Assembly (NCBI GenBank): GCA_014729565.1
Contig: WJJR01000249.1
Span: 1-11,841 of the forward strand
Length of the DNA: 11,841 bases
Origin: Candidatus Zixiibacteriota bacterium
GTDB lineage: Bacteria; Zixibacteria; MSB-5A5; WJJR01
Direction of reading: 5' to 3'
Shown here: positions 1-5,460 of the stretch, in pieces
How positions within the stretch are numbered: position 1 is the first letter of the stretch
How the letters are laid out: every line of letters begins with the position of its first letter
Program-made: the position numbers and the translations under genes
The notes under the pieces: generated by a model
The model's database searches: none
Seen by the model: the letters and a program-made list of their open reading frames with translations, nothing else
Told to the model about the DNA's origin: nothing

Positions 1-1141
1 AATTGCCGGGACGCCCACGCAAGGTTTCGTGTGCGAGTGCCGCGAACCCCGCGGGCTCCACGTACTGCGGATCAATGCCGGCCGTCGCAGTAGCAGTTAT
101 TGTCCAGTGAGGAAGGTGACTTCTGATCGCATCCACCAATGCCGTGTTCTTCACGCCTCCCCCCGACAGCAGCAGCGACCGCACCGGGCTGAATGGTTCA
201 ACCCACCGCGTGATCGCTCGCCCAATCTGGCTGGCGGTGATCTCCACGGCGGTGGCAAGCCAGTCAGGAGCGGTGTGAGTGCTCGGCGTTCGTCGAGCGA
301 ACCACCTGGTCATCGCAGCCTCACCGAATTCCTCGCGTCCGCAGGTCTTGGGCGGCCTCTTGCGAAAATACGGATGCGCTGTGGCCCGTTTCAGGATCGC
401 GTCAATCGGTTTCCCGCGGCGAGCCGTTTGTCCATCCCGGTCATACGGCCGCCCCAGCGCTCTCTGTGCGACTGAATCTATGAGCATATTCCCTGGACCA
501 ATATCAAACGCCAGTATGTCCAGCCTTCTTCGACGACGCCGGACAACCGAAATATTGGCAATGCCGCCAAGATTGAGCACTGCGTGCTCGTCTCCAAAGA
601 GCAAATAATGATAGTACGCCGACAGCGGCGCCCCCATTCCCCCGGCTGCGATATCACTGCTGCGGAAATCGTCCACAGTAATGATACCAGTCGACTGCGC
701 CAACAGCGGGCCGGATCCGAGTTGCCAGGTTGTGTCGCCACGCCAGTGGTTGCCACGACGAGATCTCTGCTTCGGAAAATGCGCAATGGTTTGCCCGTGA
801 CAAGCGAGTGCATGGATCGTCTTGCCTTTGGTACGATGTGTTTTCAGCGGGTGCAGGCACCGGGCGATCCACTCTGTGTACGCCATTTCCGTGCGCAGCA
901 AGTCGTGCTTATCAACCTGGGATGCATTCGCCAAATTCCACAGCGACTCGCGTAAACGTTTGGAAAATGGGACTGACCTGACCTGCAATACCTCTACGCC
1001 AGCCATTCGACCACCCGCCTCGGAGAACCGGACCAAGCACAAATCCAGTCCATCCAATGATGTCCCGGTATTCAGACCAAGGATATTGAGGTGAGTCAGT
1101 GATCGTAGACGGTCCAATGGGTGTTGACGAGCGCGGCTCAT
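1..1141 (-). CDS. anmK: Anhydro-N-acetylmuramic acid kinase AnmK, 3' end cut by the window edge
   Basis: Cytoplasmic sugar kinase of murein recycling: it opens the 1,6-anhydro ring of anhMurNAc and phosphorylates it to MurNAc-6-P. I translated one open frame of 380 codons from the ATG at 1141 to the left edge with no stop. It carries the AnmK signatures in order: the N-terminal phosphate loop GLNTGTSLDGLD (about residues 22-33), CHGQTIAH (114-121), the VDDFR...DIAAGGMGAPL block (156-173) holding the expected catalytic Asp, NLGGIANIS (190-198), DIGPGNMLID (213-222), a PPKTCGREEF motif and LLLSGGGVKN. The last visible residues, RGRPGN, align with LAGLPGN of E. coli AnmK, so only about 20 residues should be missing. 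The start ATG overlaps the nagZ stop (ATGA), indicating translational coupling. Oddities: the usual GxMSGTS is GLNTGTS, and six Arg in a row (201-206) precede the GPGN motif. Family assignment is very secure. Confidence 0.95.
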   Translation of the reverse strand, partial: MSRARQHPLDRLRSLTHLNILGLNTGTSLDGLDLCLVRFSEAGGRMAGVEVLQVRSVPFSKRLRESLWNLANASQVDKHDLLRTEMAYTEWIARCLHPLKTHRTKGKTIHALACHGQTIAHFPKQRSRRGNHWRGDTTWQLGSGPLLAQSTGIITVDDFRSSDIAAGGMGAPLSAYYHYLLFGDEHAVLNLGGIANISVVRRRRRRLDILAFDIGPGNMLIDSVAQRALGRPYDRDGQTARRGKPIDAILKRATAHPYFRKRPPKTCGREEFGEAAMTRWFARRTPSTHTAPDWLATAVEITASQIGRAITRWVEPFSPVRSLLLSGGGVKNTALVDAIRSHLPHWTITATATAGIDPQYVEPAGFAALAHETLRGRPGN

Positions 1142-2049
1142 GAGATACGCTGGCCCTCGTCGCGCCAGTAGGCGATAGCCCGTCGCTGCAGCTCGCGATC
1201 GTTGCAGATGATCGTGCGGTTACAGCCCGCGCGCAGCGCTTTCGGAATGACGTGTTCGATCTTATAGTACTTTGTGATGGCACCCATTGCCAGGTCATCG
1301 GTCATGATCAAACCCAGGTACCCCAATCGTTGGCGGAGCAGTACGCTGACAATAATCGGCGACAGACACGACGGGTTCTCGGGATCGAATCCCATCATGA
1401 TCTGATGGCCGATCATGATCGACTTCACACCGGCGGTCACTGCCGCACGAAAGGGGATCGCATCGAGGTCTTCCCAATCCGACGGCGGCGTACGTTCCGT
1501 CGCCTTGTCCGTGTGTGGATCGATGGCGACACCGTGCAAACCGGGGAAATGCTTCGCGCAGGCGATGACGCCGGTGTCCTGAATGGCCGGAATCACAGTC
1601 GCCGCCATCTCCGCGATCTGCTGAGGATCGTCGGAGAATGTTCGTGGATCGAGCCACTCGGTTCCGAACCCGCCCACATCAAGCACGGGAGCCAGCAAAA
1701 CATTAATCCCAAGCCGCATCAGCCGTTCCGCGACGGCGGCATAGGCATCACGCAGTGTCGTGAGCGGCTCAGCCGCATACGTGCGCAATTCCAGCATCGA
1801 CTCCGCTGCCTCAGGCAACCGACGGACCCGTCCGCCTTCTTCATCAATCATGATCAGGAACGGTCCGGGGCTGGCGGCGGTCAGCTTCTCGGTCGCAGCG
1901 CGAACCGTGTCGTCATCAGGAACATTGTCCTGGAACAACACCACACCGGACACGAGCCCATCGCCGATCCAACCCAGCAACTCGTCATCCGGTGTCGGAC
2001 CACTGTATGACAGCACGAGCGGGGATACTGTGTTTTCCGTATTGGCCAT
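1138..2049 (-). CDS. nagZ: Beta-N-acetylhexosaminidase NagZ (GH3)
   Basis: Glycoside hydrolase family 3 enzyme that removes GlcNAc from GlcNAc-anhMurNAc muropeptides, normally in the cytoplasm; no signal peptide is visible. The 303-aa protein shows IDEEGGRVRRL near residue 70, LLAPVLDVG, DPRTFSDDP, the KHFPG motif at 166-170 followed by D177-P-H179 (the family's Asp-His general acid/base pair), and MTDDLAMG at 249-256, where one of the two Asp is the expected nucleophile. It is about 40 residues shorter than E. coli NagZ, mainly at the C-terminus. The ATG at 2049 is preceded by GGAGGT with an 8-nt spacer, which fixes the start. The stop overlaps the anmK start by ATGA. Product and substrate thus pass directly between the two neighbours. 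The loop after KHFPG reads LHG where E. coli has HGA. Confidence 0.95.
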   Translation of the reverse strand: MANTENTVSPLVLSYSGPTPDDELLGWIGDGLVSGVVLFQDNVPDDDTVRAATEKLTAASPGPFLIMIDEEGGRVRRLPEAAESMLELRTYAAEPLTTLRDAYAAVAERLMRLGINVLLAPVLDVGGFGTEWLDPRTFSDDPQQIAEMAATVIPAIQDTGVIACAKHFPGLHGVAIDPHTDKATERTPPSDWEDLDAIPFRAAVTAGVKSIMIGHQIMMGFDPENPSCLSPIIVSVLLRQRLGYLGLIMTDDLAMGAITKYYKIEHVIPKALRAGCNRTIICNDRELQRRAIAYWRDEGQRIS

Positions 2050-2069
2050 GGCACGCCACCTCCAACCGT

Positions 2070-2096
2070 AAGAATCACCCGCCGCGTGGGCGGCGC
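2070..2096 (-). terminator. Weak hairpin between the GGDEF gene and nagZ
   Basis: On the minus strand CCGCC (2093-2089) can pair with GGCGG (2083-2079) around a 5-nt loop, followed by a modestly T-rich GTGATTCTT. It lies between the diguanylate cyclase stop and the nagZ Shine-Dalgarno sequence. It may be a weak intrinsic terminator or partial attenuator. The T-tract is poor, so read-through into nagZ-anmK is plausible. Confidence 0.3.
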
Positions 2097-2127
2097 AAGG
2101 ATGGAATGGGCAATACGATGGGAATTA

Positions 2128-3693
2128 CTAGGTGGTACAGACGAGATTCTTCCCGGCACCCTTCGCGCGGTACAGAGCTTGATCGACCGAATCGACCAGC
2201 GCGTCTTCCGGCCGGCCGTTCTCGGGATAACACGAGGCCCCAATCGACACCGTCAGACGGATCGGCCGGCCATCGGCCGCTGTGGCCAAATCGGCTCGCT
2301 CGACGGTGCGCCGAATGCGTTCGCCGATTGTGTGCGCTTCTTCAATTCCGGTCTGCGGCAGGATAATGATGAATTCCTCACCGCCGTATCGCGCGAGAAT
2401 ATCGACGTCACGGATACAGCTTTGAATCACCTCCGCGAGTCCGCGCAGTGCCGCGTTGCCCATCTCGTGGCCAAACTGATCGTTGAGCCGCTTGAACCAA
2501 TCAATGTCGACCATCAGGAGGGAGAGCGGCTGATCGTAACGGACCGAACGCCTCCGCTCATCTTCAAGGCGTGACCGGAAATGGCGGTAGTTGAACGCGC
2601 CGGTCAGTTCATCGACAATTGTCAGCTTCTCCATCCGCTGATGAAGATCGGCGTTGACCAGAGCCATCGCGGTTGAAGCCGCCAGAATCGACAGTACGCG
2701 CTCCTCCCGGTCGCCAAACGCGCTCACCTTGGGGGACTCAGCGCTCAACATGCCGATGACACGCCCCTCCGAGATCATCGGTACCAGCAATTGTGACCGA
2801 AACGGATGCCCGTCAATGATCTCACGGCCTGCATGACGGTCGACCACGCGGACAATCTGTCCCCCGTCAATCACCCGGCGGAACTGTTCGTTCATCTTCG
2901 CCCGGCGTGGCTGGGCGAAATGGGAACTCTGCTCCGGATCGGCACGGCCCTGCAGCCAGAGGGTACGGGCATTCGCATCCCAGGTGTAGAGTTCGCAAAT
3001 CGGAAAACTGAGTACGGAACGCGCGATGTTGAGTACACGATCAATGACCACTGCGACCGACAGCACCTCGGCCAGCGACCGCGATGTTTCGTAGATGGTT
3101 TCCAGTTGGCTGTGTGTGCGCTCGAGTTCGGTAGTACGTTCGTTGAGTTTGTCGAGCGCGCTCAACAGCCGTGTTTCCGACTGACGGATGATACGCACCG
3201 CCGACCCAGTCGCCACCGTGAACAGACCCAGCATGATCACTCGAAACGCGAAGTTAGATAACCCATTCGGCTCGACATGTGGCATCGCCACAATGTAATA
3301 GCAGATACAGACAATGACCGCCGCCAGCAGTCCCAATCGCAATCCCTGGTAAAAGGCCACGAAGGGAACCAATGCGAAGAACAATAAATAGAAGTTGCTG
3401 GCCATGCCTCCGGTGAGGTAGATCAACCACCCGACGCAAAACAGGTCGAGCGCCAACACCGGCCAGAACACGGCGAGGAACCCGATCAGATCCAATCGCG
3501 TGAGCACCAGCGCCGTGATAACCGCGAGCAGATAGCCGCCGACAATCCACGTACTCGACTGTGTCAGGTGAATGCTGGACCACGAGAGCAGCACCCAGGC
3601 GAGCAGACCCAACATCATCAGGCCATGCAAGGCCCAGAAGCCGTGCTCGACACGAGGCGCAAAGGAGGAGTACGAGGAGCGAATCCAGCGCAT
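2128..3693 (-). CDS. Membrane-bound GAF-GGDEF diguanylate cyclase
   Basis: Predicted synthesis of cyclic di-GMP from two GTP at the inner membrane. Taking the ATG at 3693 gives 521 aa. A TTG in frame at 3732 would add 13 residues; it has only AAAGAG close upstream, while the ATG has AAAGGG about 12 nt upstream, so the start is not certain. Layout: about six hydrophobic segments in residues 15-165, a coiled-coil stretch rich in Leu/Glu/Arg (about 175-205), a GAF-like sensor domain (about 210-355), then a GGDEF domain. The active site is RYGGEEF, with GGEEF at 437-441 (nt 2385-2371), so the cyclase is likely active. An intact inhibitory I-site, RDVD at 428-431, sits five residues before it, implying product feedback. 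No EAL or HD-GYP domain is present. The gene lies 78 bp upstream of nagZ on the same strand and is divergent from the bactofilin-like gene. The signal sensed by the GAF and membrane part is unknown. Confidence 0.92.
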   Translation of the reverse strand: MRWIRSSYSSFAPRVEHGFWALHGLMMLGLLAWVLLSWSSIHLTQSSTWIVGGYLLAVITALVLTRLDLIGFLAVFWPVLALDLFCVGWLIYLTGGMASNFYLLFFALVPFVAFYQGLRLGLLAAVIVCICYYIVAMPHVEPNGLSNFAFRVIMLGLFTVATGSAVRIIRQSETRLLSALDKLNERTTELERTHSQLETIYETSRSLAEVLSVAVVIDRVLNIARSVLSFPICELYTWDANARTLWLQGRADPEQSSHFAQPRRAKMNEQFRRVIDGGQIVRVVDRHAGREIIDGHPFRSQLLVPMISEGRVIGMLSAESPKVSAFGDREERVLSILAASTAMALVNADLHQRMEKLTIVDELTGAFNYRHFRSRLEDERRRSVRYDQPLSLLMVDIDWFKRLNDQFGHEMGNAALRGLAEVIQSCIRDVDILARYGGEEFIIILPQTGIEEAHTIGERIRRTVERADLATAADGRPIRLTVSIGASCYPENGRPEDALVDSVDQALYRAKGAGKNLVCTT

Positions 3694-3849
3694 TGACAGA
3701 TGGGTCCCTTTCGAGCCGTGATGGCCCTGCAACTAACTCTTTGTATCGGCATGAGATAGACCGCCCTACACTACGCCGGTGAAGGAGTCCCGCCCCGTTG
3801 GCAGATTCCGTAAACAGGTGTGATGAAGTCCGCTTATTGGTAAATTCTG

Positions 3850-3877
3850 TTGCTTTCGGTGTGCGTGCGCATAGTAT
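3850..3877 (+). promoter_or_regulatory. Candidate sigma70-type promoter for the bactofilin-like gene
   Basis: TTGCTT (3850-3855) and TAGTAT (3872-3877) are separated by 16 bp and lie about 90 bp before the ATG at 3970. The match is moderate, and 16 bp is one short of ideal. It falls in the 276-bp divergent gap (3694-3969) between the GGDEF gene and this gene. I found no equally good promoter for the opposite direction. Confidence 0.35.
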
Positions 3878-3925
3878 TCGTGCGTGGAAACAATCCCCTC
3901 CGGTGCACGTAATCAGACAGTGGGC

Positions 3926-3952
3926 GGGACCCTGGTCCCAGTTGATTGGGAC
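3926..3952 (+). promoter_or_regulatory. Mutually exclusive hairpins in the 5' leader
   Basis: GTCCC at 3935-3939 can pair either with GGGAC upstream (3926-3930, loop CCTG) or, extended to GTCCCA (3935-3940), with TGGGAC downstream (3947-3952, loop GTTGAT). The downstream stem ends two bases before the AAGGAG ribosome-binding site at 3955-3960. Such an arrangement could modulate translation of the following gene. The stems are only 5-6 bp, so this may be chance. Confidence 0.3.
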
Positions 3953-3969
3953 AGAAGGAGTTGAGACGG

Positions 3970-5133
3970 ATGTCCAGAAATCGCCATACGTCGTTACGAC
4001 ACGTCGCGTTGATCGCTGTCCTCAGTATCATGACCGGCCTGACCGTCATGGCCACCGGCAATCAGGCCTCCGCAACCGAATTTCGCGGTGGGGATGCCGT
4101 CCATTTGCGCGATGGGGAGATCTTAGACGACCTGTTCATCGCCGCCGGGGATGTCAGTGTCAACTCTCATATCGTCGGCGATCTGTTTGCCGCCGGTGCA
4201 ACGATTACGGTCGGTGATTCGGCGGTTATCGAAAACTCGGTGGCCGCGGTCGGCCAGCGTGTGGACATCAACGGCAACATCATCAATTCCGCGCGCGCCT
4301 TTGCCCAGGACATCAGCATCCGGGGACACATTGAACGCAACCTGATTGCATTTTCCGCAACACTCATCCTCGATGAGGCGGGTTGGATCGAAAACGATAT
4401 CACGGCGTTCGGCGGGAAGCTGATCAGCGGCGGGCGAGTCGGCGGCAACATTACCGGTGAAGCCGAAGAAGTCGTCATCTCGGGACAAGTCGATGGCGAC
4501 ATCGACGTGACCGCCGGTGAGGTCATCGTGCTGTCGTCAGCGATCGTTGGCGGCGAACTGCGCTACGAATCAGAACAAGAAGCAAACATCGACGAGGGCG
4601 CGCAAATCTTTGAAGGTGTCGAACGGGTTGCGCCCAAGGCCAAAGACACCGGGTATTCGCTGGGCAGTCTGCTGTGGGATGCGTGGTGGTTTTTGGCGGC
4701 GTTCATTGTCGGTGTCGTGGTGCTGGTGCTGTTCCGGCGACTCACACTCGACGTCAAAGACACCGTACTGACATCATCGCTGGTGAGTCTCGGATTGGGT
4801 TTTTTGTTTCTGGTCTGTTTGCCCGTCGCAGCGGGCGTTTTGGTCATCACCTTGCTGGGCGTTCCCCTGGCGATTCTCGTGATGGCCGTCTGGGCGGTGC
4901 TGTTGTATCTGGCCAAGATCCTGGTTGGATTCGCGGTCGGTGAGTGGCTGCTGGCGCGGTTCCGCGGCGGACGGACGTCCCCCCCTGTGATATCGCTCAT
5001 CGTCGGACTGCTCATCCTGACATTTGTCACCTTGATCCCCTACGTCGGTTTCCTCGTGAAAGTCATGATCGTCTCGCTGGGATTCGGCGGGTTCTTCATC
5101 ACGGCGTACCGATACCGGACGCGGGCGGCGTAG
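3970..5133 (+). CDS. Exported bactofilin-like beta-repeat protein with C-terminal membrane domain
   Basis: Function unproven. The 387-aa product starts at the ATG at 3970, nine bases after AAGGAG; an in-frame TTG at 3946 lacks a comparable site. Residues 1-36 form a typical signal peptide: Arg/His-rich start, a hydrophobic core ALIAVLSIMTGLTVM, and an ASA cleavage region. Residues about 40-205 are imperfect repeats with regularly spaced Gly, Ile and Val (for example GDVSVNSHIVGDLFAAG, GGRVGGNITGEAEEVVISG, GQVDGDIDVTAGEVIVLS). These resemble the polymer-forming bactofilin fold, a right-handed beta-helix. After a linker come four or five hydrophobic segments from about residue 230 to 380, ending in Arg-rich YRYRTRAA. 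Classical bactofilins are cytoplasmic and much shorter, whereas this design places the beta domain outside the inner membrane. A role in envelope scaffolding or polymer assembly is an inference from the fold. It is divergent from the GGDEF gene and converges on secA. Confidence 0.8.
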   Translation: MSRNRHTSLRHVALIAVLSIMTGLTVMATGNQASATEFRGGDAVHLRDGEILDDLFIAAGDVSVNSHIVGDLFAAGATITVGDSAVIENSVAAVGQRVDINGNIINSARAFAQDISIRGHIERNLIAFSATLILDEAGWIENDITAFGGKLISGGRVGGNITGEAEEVVISGQVDGDIDVTAGEVIVLSSAIVGGELRYESEQEANIDEGAQIFEGVERVAPKAKDTGYSLGSLLWDAWWFLAAFIVGVVVLVLFRRLTLDVKDTVLTSSLVSLGLGFLFLVCLPVAAGVLVITLLGVPLAILVMAVWAVLLYLAKILVGFAVGEWLLARFRGGRTSPPVISLIVGLLILTFVTLIPYVGFLVKVMIVSLGFGGFFITAYRYRTRAA

Positions 5134-5460
5134 TGTGATCTCTTGCGAGGGTGCGCAGGTGTGAATGTCGCACTAAGACTCGGGGTACACTGACAGCCTC
5201 ATGTGGTGTTAACTAGCGCCGTAGGCGCGGCACAACGTAGCACCGGGCGTCAGCCCGGTGAATGGGGGAGCCGACTTTCTTCGAAGCCCCATAGGGGCGA
5301 TACATAAGTGGTGTCGCCCCTACGGGGCTTTGTGCAATCGAGGTTTCCGATCACCGGGCTCACGCCCGGTGCTACGTTGTACCGCCGCTACGCGGCTCAT
5401 TGTGTCATAGGATTGTGAGCTACGGAACTAAGCGGGCTTGCTGTACTTTTCGATCCCGGC
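5134..5460. other. 327-bp intergenic region between convergent genes
   Basis: No gene is supported here. The outer parts (5134-5215 and 5397-5460) show nothing I recognise, and I see no classical hairpin plus T-run terminator for either flanking gene. The centre is filled by a nested palindrome, listed separately, which may end transcription from both sides. Confidence 0.7.
5216..5396. repeat. 181-bp nested palindrome of six hairpins (REP/REPIN-like extragenic element)
   Basis: Three pairs of hairpins are arranged symmetrically about position 5306-5307. A: GCGCC-GTA-GGCGC (5216-5228); A': GCCGC-TAC-GCGGC (5384-5396). B: CACCGGGC-GTCA-GCCCGGTG (5241-5260); B': CACCGGGC-TCAC-GCCCGGTG (5352-5371). 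C: GCCCC-ATA-GGGGC (5286-5298); C': GCCCC-TAC-GGGGC (5316-5328). The arms also pair with each other: CAACGTAG (5233-5240) matches CTACGTTG (5372-5379), and 5284-5303 matches 5311-5330 at 18 of 20 positions. A and A' differ at two base pairs, yet both still form perfect stems. Palindromes with this CACCGGGC core are, to my knowledge, abundant in many environmental genomes and resemble REP elements mobilised by RAYT (Y1) transposases; no such transposase is in this window. Confidence 0.9.

Noticed and set aside
912..1298. Minus-strand frame of 128 codons overlapping anmK and nagZ
   Set aside because: Out of frame with both genes. The anmK frame from 1141 carries all the family motifs.
1252..2010. 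Plus-strand open frame of 252 codons
   Set aside because: Antisense to nagZ, whose catalytic motifs are clear, and with no recognisable protein features.
5216..5396. CRISPR-like array or insertion sequence
   Set aside because: The repeats are mirror-arranged rather than in direct tandem with spacers, and there is no transposase gene or target duplication in view.
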